Source: Nemertoderma westbladi (lineage: Eukaryota > Xenacoelomorpha > Nemertodermatida > Nemertodermatidae). Taken from it: 64,000 bases of DNA. The position numbers and the translations under genes were made by a program. Under the pieces are notes generated by a model, which was not told the origin of the DNA, ran no database searches, and was given only the letters and a program-made list of their open reading frames with translations. Below are positions 1 to 9,433 of this stretch, in pieces. The number at the start of each line of letters is the position of its first letter. Within the stretch, counting starts at the first letter, position 1. The stretch covers positions 1 through 64,000 of the forward strand of contig JAUCBJ010000137.1 of NCBI GenBank assembly GCA_032718475.1, read 5' to 3'.

Positions 1-2497
1 TGGTGGAGATTTTAAACGGGTTGGTTTCTCTCCGTTGAGTTGTCTGGGTTCCTTTGAAGACGTGGTTTGTTTCTCCTCTTCGCCTGGCTTCGATCCGAAA
101 GGGGAGGGTAGTAAAATCGAAGTTCGCGGGGATGTGGAGGAGCGTGTGATGGCGTTGGTCGTTACAGACAGCACAGCACGACCTTTGGTCGCAATCCCGA
201 ACGTAGTGACCTGTTCCAAGACACCGGAAGCATCCTCGGTGTTTCATTATCGCCTCGAAGCGTGGGACGAGGTCGGCGAACTGAAACTTTCTGCAGAATT
301 CCACTTTATGTTTCTCCCCACAGAAGAGACAGAGCAGGGAATTTGTGATGCCTTCCCTTTCGGGTGCCCAATTCGCGAGATAACATGCCCATTCCTCGGC
401 GGATGTCGGTTCCTCGTAGTCTTCGTCGTCGGAATCCTCAGCCATGGTGATGGCCATCGTACTCACCGGTGGGGGGCGGAATCTCGGTTTCGGAGGGGTT
501 ATCTTACCCCTGGAGTTGCTCTCTATTCCGTCCAACTTTGCGAGACTTTGTTTGGAAAACATCGAGTCATTCATGGCTTCGGAGATATCGTCCAGGAATG
601 CCGACATCTCAAGGAAGCTAGGATCTCGATCTGGATGTCTGCGCCGGAGGTCTACACATTTATAAGCCCACTTACTTTGTAGCCATCCGGGGAACTTCCG
701 GGCGATCTGTCGGAGGTTTAGAATGTTGTTCACCTGGTCCTCCTTATTCAAGGGTTTCAGAGTATAGTAGGCATCCTTCATAGAGTCGGAGAATTCCTGT
801 ATGTTCTGTGGGTCTCCTAGTGATCCCGCGTCCTGTATCAGTCTCTCTAGAGTTTTATTAATTATAGTTCCGGTATTTCCGTATCTTTTATCCAGAGTTT
901 TCCATGCGTCATAGTATGCCTCATGAGAACCTCCTTCAAAACATGCAATAATTCTGCGTGGTTTGTCACCCAGGTATTGCGATAAATATACCAATTTCTG
1001 TGCGTCGGCTATGTCCGTTGATCCGATCTGCGCAAAGAACCGTTTCTTGAATCTGAGGTAATCGACGGGATCTCCTTCGAAGGTGCGAATCTCCATCTTA
1101 GGCATGGCAAGGCGGTTCTCCAACGCCCGGATGATGCTGACGTCATCTGAACTGGAGTGACTCGGAGGGTTATAGTTATTGGCACTCACTCCCATACTTG
1201 ATGGATCAATAATAGGTGGAGTTTTAATAATGACGCGGCTACGAGTTTGTGGTGTTGATGTAAACGGGTTATTCGATCGGGGAGTGGCGTCCCGTTCCGA
1301 GTCCTTTTCAGGCTCGTACTTGGGTACACTCGCTGTCGTGGTGTTGGATGGGAAATAAGGTTCCTCATTCTTTAGCGTAGCTGGTGGGGGATGGAACACC
1401 GGGGCTTGTGCCGATAGCGTAGACTGTTTGGTGGGCGGGATCTCGGGTTTCGGAGGCTTCGCCGCTGTTGGTGTAAATGACTTTTCTAACTCCGGTACCG
1501 GAATTGGTTCATATTCCTGATCTATATCCCTTTCCCAGTCCTCGTAGAGTTGAATATCTCGTTCTATAAGTGCGGCTTCGTATTCTGCGAGTTTTGCAAT
1601 ATCCGCATTCTTTTTGTGGATGAGAATTGCTTGGGCCTCGGCGTGTTGTTTACGCATTTCCGCTTCCCATTTACGTTGTTCGATCTCTCGTTCGGCCTCT
1701 CGTCCGCGTTGTTCGGCCTCCTGTCTGCGTTGTTCGGCCTGCCGTTCGTCCTCTAGTTTACGTTGTTCGGCCTGTCGTTCGGCCTCTCGTCTATGTTGTT
1801 CGGCCTCCTGTTCGCGTTGTTCGGCCTGCCGTTCGGCCGCTTGTTCGGCCTCTCGCTTTTGTGTCTCGGCGGCTAATACATCTTGCTCGGCTTGCAGTTG
1901 AATATACTCATCTTCCATCCGAGCTTTGAGGGCTAATGCCTTCCGTTCTCGCAGTTGGTCTCGGAGTGGCGGCGCCCCTTGAGAACTGCGCGCTGAGCCG
2001 GATATTTCGCTCCTAGCGCTGGAGTGCTGATCTCTAACGGACCCCGTTCTCTTTCGATGTACTGCTGTCCTGATGCTGGAGGATCGTACCGATTCCGCGT
2101 CTGTTCTTTCGGCCCTCTTGTAATACTGTTCCTCATAGCCTCTCACAAGGCTGAGGGTCCTCCGGTGTTGTTTGCGGAACCCATCTAGATGTACAACGTG
2201 TTCTTCCAACTTGGGGTAGTTTTCCAGATCGGTGGGGGGAACGAGCTCTTGGTACGCCTGTATCATTCTTTCGTACCGCTGTAGGATATTTCGGATACTT
2301 TGAAGCTGAGTTTGTACCTCATTGAGGGGGGTTTTGACTCCCTTGAGTTGTTTCTCCATCCGTTGATACGCTCGGGTTACTCCGCCTTTAAGAGCCCCTA
2401 ACCGACGGGTCATGTTCTTGACGTTTGGTACCTCGTCGGCTTCCGAGTCTGTGTGGTGATCCATCTCGTCGGTATCGGATACGTTATTTGTGGTCAT
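1..2497 (-). CDS. BEL/Pao-type gag (BEL-1), 3' end outside window
   Basis: Long minus-strand frame starting at the ATG at 2497-2495 and read open to the window edge (832 codons). Gag is the structural protein that packages retrotransposon RNA. Residues about 210-285 are a Glu/Gln/Arg-rich coiled coil built on repeated EAEQ/ERQAEQ units. Residues about 465-600 look like the DUF1759 gag domain of BEL/Pao elements (FEGDPVDYLRFKKRF, later KTLDKRYG). Residues about 720-790 hold three zinc-knuckle-like modules: CLFCGEKHKVEFC, CFRCLGTGHYVRDC (CX2CX4HX4C) and CCAVCNDQRHHTLLH. A protease and pol would follow beyond position 1. I checked the frame at 1105 and 445, both in register with 2497. The start is chosen because it overlaps the stop of the short ORF upstream. 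No break was seen, so this may be a fairly young copy. Confidence 0.85.
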   Translation of the reverse strand, partial: MTTNNVSDTDEMDHHTDSEADEVPNVKNMTRRLGALKGGVTRAYQRMEKQLKGVKTPLNEVQTQLQSIRNILQRYERMIQAYQELVPPTDLENYPKLEEHVVHLDGFRKQHRRTLSLVRGYEEQYYKRAERTDAESVRSSSIRTAVHRKRTGSVRDQHSSARSEISGSARSSQGAPPLRDQLRERKALALKARMEDEYIQLQAEQDVLAAETQKREAEQAAERQAEQREQEAEQHRREAERQAEQRKLEDERQAEQRRQEAEQRGREAEREIEQRKWEAEMRKQHAEAQAILIHKKNADIAKLAEYEAALIERDIQLYEDWERDIDQEYEPIPVPELEKSFTPTAAKPPKPEIPPTKQSTLSAQAPVFHPPPATLKNEEPYFPSNTTTASVPKYEPEKDSERDATPRSNNPFTSTPQTRSRVIIKTPPIIDPSSMGVSANNYNPPSHSSSDDVSIIRALENRLAMPKMEIRTFEGDPVDYLRFKKRFFAQIGSTDIADAQKLVYLSQYLGDKPRRIIACFEGGSHEAYYDAWKTLDKRYGNTGTIINKTLERLIQDAGSLGDPQNIQEFSDSMKDAYYTLKPLNKEDQVNNILNLRQIARKFPGWLQSKWAYKCVDLRRRHPDRDPSFLEMSAFLDDISEAMNDSMFSKQSLAKLDGIESNSRGKITPPKPRFRPPPVSTMAITMAEDSDDEDYEEPTSAEEWACYLANWAPEREGITNSLLCLFCGEKHKVEFCRKFQFADLVPRFEAIMKHRGCFRCLGTGHYVRDCDQRSCCAVCNDQRHHTLLHIPANFDFTTLPFRIEARRRGETNHVFKGTQTTQRRETNPFKIST

Positions 2498-2685
2498 TGT
2501 AACGCCTCGTCGATGGCGAGATACGCGATGTCGTAAAACAGTTCCTCGTAGGTATTGTACTCAGCTTGGACCACCCGAACAGTAATCCTGAATCGTCCAA
2601 CGTTCGTTCCTTGTACCTCAACTTCGACGTGCCAGATTCCTGGCTCAACTTGAATTATATCAATGGGTGTGATCGATACTTCCAT
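2494..2685 (-). CDS. Short ORF overlapping the gag start (63 aa, unknown)
   Basis: A 63-codon ORF ends with TGA at 2496-2494; those bases overlap the gag ATG (2497-2495) in the four-base pattern ATGA. The product is acidic, without Cys clusters, signal peptide or membrane segment, and alternates hydrophobic and polar residues in a way that suggests beta strands (EVEVQGTNVGRFRITVRVV). I do not recognise it. The overlap would suit termination-reinitiation, so it could be a regulatory upstream ORF or a small element protein. A chance ORF in the leader is possible, although the composition looks like protein. Confidence 0.45.
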   Translation of the reverse strand: MEVSITPIDIIQVEPGIWHVEVEVQGTNVGRFRITVRVVQAEYNTYEELFYDIAYLAIDEALQ

Positions 2686-2689
2686 TCCC

Positions 2690-3254
2690 TGTTAACAACT
2701 CTCCCGAATTGTGATCTGCCGACTACGAGTTGGTTAGATCGAGTTTGTTGTTTAATTAAACCACGACTTTGTCTCAACTCAAATACCAGAGTTTCCTCGT
2801 AGTGGGTGCTGGCAAGCACGTAGAGAGTTTTTGAAGAGTATTGAAGGATTCTCAACTTCCACCAGTTGAAGTTGACCGTAATTATCCTTAATTTTGACAC
2901 CGTGTCAAAATTAACCGCATTAATTATTCTTAATTTTGTTGCCGTTATTCCTACACCAGGGGGAAAAACGCCGATGCTGGAGACGTGACTTAACAGACCA
3001 CCGAGCCCCGGCCAGTCACCGGATATTGATTGTGGGGAGGGAATATTTCTAAGATGCAAGTTTGCGGTTGAGAAAAGCTGCATTAGTTGGATATACTCTT
3101 TAATGTAACTTCCTATAGTTGAAACCTGTTCAACATCATTGAAACCTGATTAAGAATAATTTTGGGCTTCCCCAAATCAATATACACCAAATATTCACAA
3201 TAAGTATACACGATAATATAAATCCCTACGGTATATTATTTAATAACCCGCTGT
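2690..3254. other. BEL-1 leader region, no convincing gene
   Basis: This AT-rich stretch lies upstream of the short ORF and gag. A 142-codon minus frame crosses it, but it has no recognisable motif and runs through palindromes and low-complexity DNA, so I do not call it. It most likely belongs to the 5' untranslated region or LTR of BEL-1; no LTR ends could be assigned because the partner LTR is not in the window. Confidence 0.4.
2888..2914. promoter_or_regulatory. Perfect 27-bp palindrome
   Basis: Arms TTAATTTTGACAC and GTGTCAAAATTAA are exact reverse complements separated by one base. It sits about 200 bp upstream of the short ORF and 390 bp upstream of gag. The arms suit a dimeric binding site or an RNA hairpin in the element leader; the function is inference. 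Confidence 0.4.
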
Positions 3255-4260
3255 TCGCTCAGAATTTTAGCCTACCTAATGTTCCCCAGATTTTCCCTCG
3301 GTCCTAGTCCTAGTGCCGTAGTGTCGGTGTCGGTCGACCCTGTCGCGTGTCCGTTCCACCCCTCACGAACCCCGAAGGGAACGATCATCGAGAACCAGCA
3401 CGGCTTGGCTAAGGGTCGGTCCAGTCGGTAGACTCTGTCGCGTATCCGTACCACCCCTCTCGAACCCCGAAGGGTTCGGTCATCGAGAACCAGTACGGCT
3501 TGGCTAGGAGTCTGTCGTGTCGGTGGACCCGTTCGCGTGTCCGTTCCACCCCTCACGAACCCCGAAGGGTTCGATCATCGAGAACCAGAACGGCTTGGCT
3601 AGGGGTCCGTCAGTTCATCACAGAAACCCAACCACCTAGGCTTTCCGAGTCCGTTTCAGGCTCGTAGTCGCTTCGGCAGCCGAGAAACTGCTCCGAACAG
3701 TCGGTAGGCCAGTAGAGTCTAGTCGAGTCTAGTCCTTTGTCTTTCGACCCCATCGCGTGTCCGTTCCACCCCTCACGAACCCCGAAGGGAACGATCATCG
3801 AGAACCAGAACGGCTTGGCTAAGGGGTCTGTCGTCGGTTCCCGTCGCAAATCCCAGTCAAGCAGTCAGCGTTCCGAGTTCTTTTCAGGCTCGTAGTAGCT
3901 GCAGTTGACCCGAGACCGCTAAGGGCAGTCCTTGTCAAACCAGTCCTGTGGCCAGCCCTTTCGCATGTCCGTCCCACCCCTCACGAACCCCGAAGGGATC
4001 GGTCATCGAGAACCAGTACGGCTTAGGTCAGGGGGCAGTCTTAAGTTGGCCACCTGTTCGCGTGTCCGCTCCACCCCTCACGAACCCCGGGGTTCGATCA
4101 TCGAGAACCAGAACGGCTTGGCTACTAAGGGGCCGTCGGTGCCCGTCGCAAATCCCTGACACAAGCAGTCAGCGTTCCGAGTTCTTTTCAGTCTCGTAGT
4201 AGCTGCCGTTGGCCAGGGACCGCTAAGGGCAGTCCTTGTCCTTTAGGCCTGGCGCATTAC
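3255..4260. repeat. Complex tandem repeat with built-in hairpins
   Basis: Six copies of a core of about 70-75 bp (a CGTGTCCGTTCCACCCCTC-type start, then GAACCCCGAAGGGTTC, then GATCATCGAGAACC) begin near 3345, 3435, 3534, 3755, 3963 and 4060. Spacing alternates between about 95 and about 210 bp because a second module (TTTTCAGGCTCGTAGTAGCTG followed by CGCTAAGGGCAGTCCTTGTC) is interposed, clearest at 3880-3940 and 4185-4240. Each core holds a self-complementary GAACCC-CGAA-GGGTTC hairpin. Short frames inside it are by-products of the repeat. It may be leader or LTR sequence of BEL-1. Confidence 0.8.
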
Positions 4261-4559
4261 CAAATCCACCCCTACAGGCAGCAGGAAGTTGGCCAGGGCC
4301 TAATAGTACTCAGGCTAACCTGAATACTGCTTGCATTTTCCATCCCCCCTGGCCCTTATAACTATGAAATTATTCCCGTACCCTGTAAGTTGCCCCAAAG
4401 TTCGCCCATAAATCGCCCCCAGTTTATTGAATGTGCCCAAAACCCATGGTCCCGCACCCAGTAGTAATATCGGAATAATCAATTTTAAATAAATACAAAA
4501 AATATTCAACTCGCGTTATGGAAAGTTGAAATACCGCGAACATCCCCTACTAACTCTAA

Positions 4560-4870
4560 CTATGTGGCGCTTGCGGTGCCCACAACCACTCTGCTTACTA
4601 CTTCCTACGTGGCGCTTACGGTGCCCACGACCACTCTACTACTAACTCTACTCTGCTGGCTAACGGTACTACGTACCCTCTTACCAACTTCTCTAACTCT
4701 CTCTACTAACGGTACTACGTACCCTCTTACTACTCTAGCTCTATCTACTAGCTAACGGTACTACGTACCCTCTTACTACTTCTAACTAACTCCACTAACT
4801 AGCGGTACTACGTACCCTCTATCTAACTTCTCTAACACTAACTAACTGTACTACTCTCTTACTACCTAAC
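4560..4870. repeat. Short tandem repeat around GGTACTACGTACC
   Basis: Irregular units of about 35-60 bp are built from AACGGTACTACGTACCCTCTTACTACT-like sequence (longest exact shared piece about 20 bases), with the near-palindrome GGTACTACGTACC repeated at about 4665, 4712, 4758 and 4805. Earlier related units carry GTGGCGCTTGCGGTGCCCAC. There is no coding signal. Confidence 0.7.
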
Positions 4871-4910
4871 TTCTACCTACTTTATTATTTAATTATTTCA
4901 TTATTTTTAT

Positions 4911-5816
4911 TTAAATAATTATTTTCCGTGGGAAGGGCGTCTCGCCCTCATTCCCACCCCCCTCAGTCCAAAACATTGGACGACTAAAAACTTTCAGGTG
5001 CCCCTTCTTCCAGTAGGCACTCTCCCACTGCCCTCCTATACGTCCTCTAACTCTTCGCCACACTCTCTTCGATACTACCTCTGCTGGCCTCCCCCTTCGT
5101 ATGTGCGCTGGCATTAAAGGCTTCGACGACCCCCGCTCGTACCTCGGTATACACGACGTCTGCCCATGTAATGCCCCCTCGCACTGTGTCAGTCCTGCGT
5201 GTGTATGCAACACGCCTCCTTCTACTTTCCCGGCTCCTTTATGTTTGCTCATGGGCTTCTCTGCCCCTGGTCTAGTCCTTTCACATCCTCTCCCTTTCCA
5301 ACACTCTCCAGATCTGTGTCCTTTTACCACACATCGATGACATAGTTCGTTTGAGTCTGTGTAGGCTACACGATCTCGTTTGGGCAATGCTTGCCAGTGC
5401 TTACAACTCCTGGTCTTATGGGTTCCGTCCCGATGTAATTGACATTCGAATCCTGGATTATAGCGTTTCCTGTATAGTCCTTCACGTATCGCGCCTAGGT
5501 TTATATGTACCGATTTAGTGTTTTGAATGTCTAGACTCGGCCTACTGGGTATATTGGGATTGTGTTTATTTATGGTGTTATTTTCTTTCTGTCCCTGCCA
5601 CGGTGTGGCCCTGCTACCAGCTAACTGTGGACTAGCAGTCCCCTGTATGGCCGCGTGTGGTAGCGACCATCCGCACGACCAGTTCTTTTCCAGGGAGTTC
5701 GATGTTCTTGCTCCTATTGGGGTATATTGTCGATATTGTGATGGGGGAATGTCACCCTGCCCCCCCCCCACCGGTATGTTTGGTACTGGGGTTGATGTTA
5801 ATATATTGGGGCCCAT
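4911..5816 (-). pseudogene. Gag C-terminal part with zinc knuckles (BEL-2 remnant)
   Basis: 301-codon minus-strand frame. Residues about 125-185 hold two knuckle-like modules: CQLHRDGTHKTRSC and CHRCVVKGHRSGEC (CX2CX4HX4C), spaced like the paired knuckles of BEL/Pao gag proteins. The N-terminal third is Pro/Gln-rich; the C-terminal part is basic. It follows in another frame from the segment at 5798-6570, the shift falling near a ten-base C run at 5761-5770 and the overlap at 5798-5816. The family is judged from the knuckles only; no protease or RT follows, and the frame ends in low-complexity DNA at 4911. Confidence 0.55.
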
Positions 5817-6570
5817 ACATCTATCTGCAATAACTCTCCCTCTAACTCTACCTCTCGCCTACCTACCGGTATGTACTCCGCGACTTCCGGGTTTAATCCC
5901 GTCGTTCGCGCTACCCCATCGCCTACTCTATCTCTCCCAGCATGGCCTATAATAGTATGTGCAGTAAGGCCTACAGTATGTCCTGCAGTCTGCATGTGCC
6001 CTTTCGAACCGAAGTTTAATCTTCGCGAATCTCGAATCTCCCCGCGACTACCGCACTCTCGATCGGCAGCTATATCCCTTCGGGAAGCTTCTCTTCGATC
6101 CCCTCTCCTGTTCTCGACTTTGTATTTGTACGTCCTGTACCCCTCTCTTGGCGTGCGGTGCGTTTCTCCGGGGCGACGGCAATCTCCCGAAGTTCGACCC
6201 CACTGACTCCCTAACTCCATCTCTACTATCGACGGTCCGTTATCCGTCCTCGCACTCCTATCGTTCGTGGCGACACTTTTTCTACTATCTCCTCTTCTTC
6301 TCTTTTCAGTGCAGTATTCCGGCTCATGAGATCTCTCATCGACTTCCCGGTTAAACTCTACTGTTCTTCTTCCCTCTTCTGATCGGGCTCGACGCTTTGT
6401 CTGCCCTCTCGCGACATCAACGTGCCTCTCTCTGCTCGATCGCACGCCGCTGGGGACACTCGCAATCCCCCCATTACTCCCCGTCGCCGGGTGTTGCGGT
6501 TTACCTAGCTCGGCCCGCGCATTATCCGCCGACGCCTGTGGGACACTCTCTGCCCCCTCCTCTCGCTACT
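5798..6570 (-). pseudogene. Gag middle segment, Arg/Glu-rich (BEL-2 remnant)
   Basis: Minus-strand frame rich in Arg, Glu, Asp and Ser (RRARSEEGRRTVEF, RRGDRREASRRDIAADRECG). It is open from about 6570, upstream of the GTG at 6445, down to its stop at 5798. It looks like the basic, disordered middle of a gag protein and joins the knuckle segment at 4911-5816 by a frame change. Upstream it meets two in-frame TAG codons and the GC-rich tandem repeats. No domain is recognised; the assignment rests on position and composition. Confidence 0.4.
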
Positions 6571-6912
6571 AATCTCTCGCGGTGGGGTGCCCGTAGCCCC
6601 CCCCCCACCCGCCGCTTCTAACTTCACTACCTCTTACTACACTTCTACACCCCTCTTGTGGGGCATTCTCTGCCCCCCCTCTCTCGCCACTAATTTCTCG
6701 TGGTGGGGCGCCCGTAGCCCCCCCCCCCCCCCACCCGCGCATCTAACTTCACTACCTCTTACTACACTTCTGCGTCCCTCTTGTCGGACATTCTCTACCC
6801 CCCCTCTCTCGCCACTAATCTTCCGTGGTGGGGCGCCCGTAGCCCCCCCCCCCCCCCCCCACTTGCCACATTTCACTTCACTATCTCTCACTTTGTCTCT
6901 ACACCCCTCTCT
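6540..6912. repeat. Tandem repeat of about 120-127 bp, three copies
   Basis: Copies begin near 6540, 6659 and 6785. Each has CATTCTCTGCCCCCC-like DNA, then GTGGGGCGCCCGTAG, a run of 10-18 C, then TTCACTACCTCTTACTACAC. C-run length differs between copies (about 10, 14 and 19), which shifts the minus-strand reading frame. Confidence 0.75.
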
Positions 6913-7375
6913 AGTCGATGCACTGTCTCTACTACGGCTGGGTCCATTCACCCCCGCCTCTCTCTCTACTACTGCGTGGCCTACCAGGCCCACCTCGGGT
7001 TGGCTCAACCCCGCCACCTCCTGCCTACCAACTACGTGGCCTACCAGGCCGCTGTCGGGTTGGCTTAACCCCGCCACTTCCTGCCTACTAACTACGTGGC
7101 CTACCAGGCCGCCGTCTGCCGGGCTATACACGTCTGACACGTTCACATTAATAGCACCATTCCCAATATTATTTGTTAAATCAATTAAATTATTAGAATT
7201 TGAAACGGGATTATTATTTAAATTATAATTATTTGAATTATTCTGAATATTTGAACTAATATTATTATTTGAATTTAAATTTAAATTACTGGGTAAAATA
7301 TTTCCTGTAATAAAGGGATTAGGGTTATTTACTACGGTACTATTAATATTAACTATTTCTAACGTACTACTACTA
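6637..7375 (-). pseudogene. Low-complexity gag segment, Asn-rich then Gly/Val repeats (BEL-2 remnant)
   Basis: Minus-strand frame open from about 7375 to a stop at 6637. The first 75 codons, from AT-rich DNA at 7150-7370, read as an Asn-rich tract (many NNN, SNNN). This is followed by a repeated GLVGHVVxRQEVAGLSQP unit from a 60-bp tandem repeat and a Gly-rich part from poly-C runs. Open reading through such extreme composition suggests it was translated once. It continues the frame at 7359-7575 after a slip in the C run at 7376-7386. It could also be a fortuitous frame in repeats. Confidence 0.35.
6975..7125. repeat. 60-bp tandem repeat, about 2.5 copies
   Basis: Units start with ACGTGGCCTACCAGGCC near 6975, 7035 and 7095. 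Each full unit carries the hairpin GGGTTGGCTCAACCCC or GGGTTGGCTTAACCCC followed by GCCACYTCCTGCCTAC. The minus strand reads GLVGHVV and EVAGLSQP repeats. Confidence 0.75.
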
Positions 7376-7575
7376 CCCCCCCCCCCACCCCCCCGCCCGT
7401 ACGGCTACACCAGTTCTGGTTCTCTCGCGCGGTGTCTGTAAGTGGGGTCTCACTCTCTGATAGTTCCAACCGCGCCAGTTCTAGTCGGCGCTGATTCAGT
7501 TTGGCTTGATATTGCGTAAGCCTCTCTAGCTGGGCACGCAAATCATCCCGCACGTGCTTACTCGGTTGATACTAG
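7359..7575 (-). pseudogene. Coiled-coil start of the BEL-2 gag remnant
   Basis: About 70 codons open from 7575. Heptad-like DDLRAQLERLTQYQAKLN is followed by RRLELARLELSESE, a short coiled coil typical of gag N-terminal regions. There is no ATG at the front (the nearest candidate is a GTG), and an in-frame TAG lies just upstream. The frame dies in the poly-C/G stretch at 7376-7397, where the next segment takes over in another frame. It abuts the truncated BEL-3 LTR. Confidence 0.4.
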
Positions 7576-7655
7576 GTTGATATTGGTAATCAACCTCGTG
7601 CTCCCAATATTGCTTAACGGCTTACTTTGTGGGGTGTTAGCGGAATTGAATAAGC

Positions 7656-8874
7656 TAACATTAATACTTACCAATTTATAGTTCCTAATGTACAATTTAC
7701 AATTAGCAGTTCGCAACTCGCAATTCGCAATCCGCAGCCTACAGTTCGCAGTTTGCAATGTAAAGCACGAAGGCCTCTCCCGGGTACATGTAGGCTTCCT
7801 AACTAACCCGATTCCCGCCCCCCTAATACTACAAAATAGAGACGAAATCTGGATCATCAGCCCCTAATTACTGTACCAGCGAGCGGTCTTCCCTCTACAC
7901 TGCCAACCCTCCGACCGCAACGGTGACCCCCCGCCAGCGTTGCTCGCCTTTGAATCCTCCGCACTCACTTCGTCGCTAACCCCCCGGTGCGCCCGCCGTG
8001 CCTACCGGTACCTTAGCCCTCCATCTAATGAGTAGCTACCATAACGGCGCATGCAATCATACAGTCTGACAGTCTAAAGAAATCCCATGGAATTATCGCA
8101 TTGAAAGGAATTACATAGAACCATTAATTAAAGGGTAGAAATCATAGTTCCGATTGTAATTAGCAGTAATCTTTGAGATTAAAGTGAGAAACACAGCAAG
8201 AAATCAGCAGAAATTACAAATTTGCAATTTATTTCAAGAAAACAAATAGAAATATAGAAATATGCAAAAACTGAGATTGTGGATAAACTAAGAAAGAATT
8301 ACACACTAGATTACAAAGATTACAATAACACATACCGGAAATACCGCCAATTTATAGGTGATTCACGAAGGATGATGCAATAATTCTCTGATTGGTTCCC
8401 CAATCCGCGCTACCATTAGACCAACCTGGAAGCAGCTAGGCCAATAAGGAAGCCGGATTGTGAACCTATTGCTCCTTGGAATCACAAATCATCACCATAT
8501 ATGGTAATTTTGGCGTTGCTTAATTTAGCGGTACTAATAATACGGTACATGAAAACTAATTTAGCGCAAATATAAAGAAAATTAAAACCAATACGCAGTT
8601 AGTCCTATTGAGGCTAATAACAGCAAGCTTATATCAAGGGTTTCATAGGAAACTTGCTACCGTGGAACTATTTACTTATATTTTAATACAAAATTACCTA
8701 GGTAGGACTACATACTGTATAAAAATGGATAAATTCAAAAATATGTGGGCGTTTTATTTCCTTATCTAAATATGATTGCGCATCTTTATGGCTTATCTAA
8801 TAATTATACTGTATGATGGCTAATATAGGTACACAGCGCCATATATCGTAACACCGCTCCAATTGAAACAAGCA
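7656..8874 (-). repeat. 3' LTR of BEL-3, truncated
   Basis: 7656-8813 is nearly identical to 18480-18819 joined to 22535-23343 and clearly related to about 55920-57064. The inner edge is placed at 8874 because bases 8873-8874 are CA and are followed by a polypurine-type tract on the minus strand. The segment matching 17591-18480 is missing: at 7656 the sequence switches to the BEL-2 remnant. Frames inside (7558-7857) are repetitive GCAATTCGCAA-type DNA, not genes. Confidence 0.75.
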
Positions 8875-8886
8875 ATGTTTCCCTCC
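8875..8886 (-). promoter_or_regulatory. Candidate polypurine tract of BEL-3
   Basis: On the minus strand this reads GGAGGGAAACAT and is followed at once by TG, the usual start of an LTR. The same 12 bases sit at the matching point in BEL-5 (57152-57163). A polypurine tract primes plus-strand DNA synthesis. The purine run is short. Confidence 0.5.
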
Positions 8887-9433
8887 AATTGTAGAAGAAT
8901 ATAGGGCGATGTAAACAAAACAAAAATAAATTCACTTTCAAATAATCTAATTAACTTGGTACCATAATAGTTCCAAATATTTACAAATATTGCAGATATA
9001 TTGCATAATGGGTTTGCATACAAATCAAATTTACAAAAATATTATCTGTCTCAATGTTAACGATTATTACATACAAATTAAATTTACAAAAATACTGCTT
9101 TCTCATTCATACTACATAATGATTACTACATACAAAATTAAATTTACAATATACTGCTTTCTCATTCATACTACATAATGATTACTACATACAAAATTAA
9201 ATTTACAAAAATACTGCTTTTTAATAAAAACTTGGCTAGGGTAGGTGAAAGGAGTAAGCCAAACCCGCAGGTTTGTCTCCCCAATCACCTCCTTCGCCTC
9301 TCTCATGATATAAATTCAAATGGATACGACTAGTGTATATGAGTCCAGTCGAATGTTTACAAAATGCTACAATATACATCAGAGTGACGATGATGTATAT
9401 ATCTAGAGTCTGTGACTCCGTGATACGATCGCA
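8887..9433. other. BEL-3 3' untranslated region with 60-bp repeats and hairpins
   Basis: No gene. About 3.5 tandem units of roughly 60 bp (ACTACATACAAAATTAAATT, then TACAAAAATACTGC, then a TTCTCATTCATACTAC piece) fill 8990-9225; diverged units lie at 57280-57450 in BEL-5. A copy of the dispersed palindrome is at 9260-9275 and the hairpin ATATACATCA/TGATGTATAT at 9372-9400. Small frames at 8820-9178 are not convincing. Confidence 0.65.

Noticed and set aside
35-682. 215-codon plus-strand protein
   Set aside because: It is antisense to the knuckle region of the BEL-1 gag, which has clear motifs.
2655-3083. 142-codon minus frame upstream of gag
   Set aside because: No motif; it passes through the palindrome and AT-rich leader.
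5101-7228. Several plus-strand frames (5527-5952, 6587-7228)
   Set aside because: Antisense to gag remnants and built from tandem repeats and C runs (Pro-rich artefacts).
7558-7857. 99-codon minus frame, repeated at 18478-18681
   Set aside because: Recurs because it is LTR DNA; the TANCRLRIANCEL pattern comes from GCAATTCGCAA repeats.
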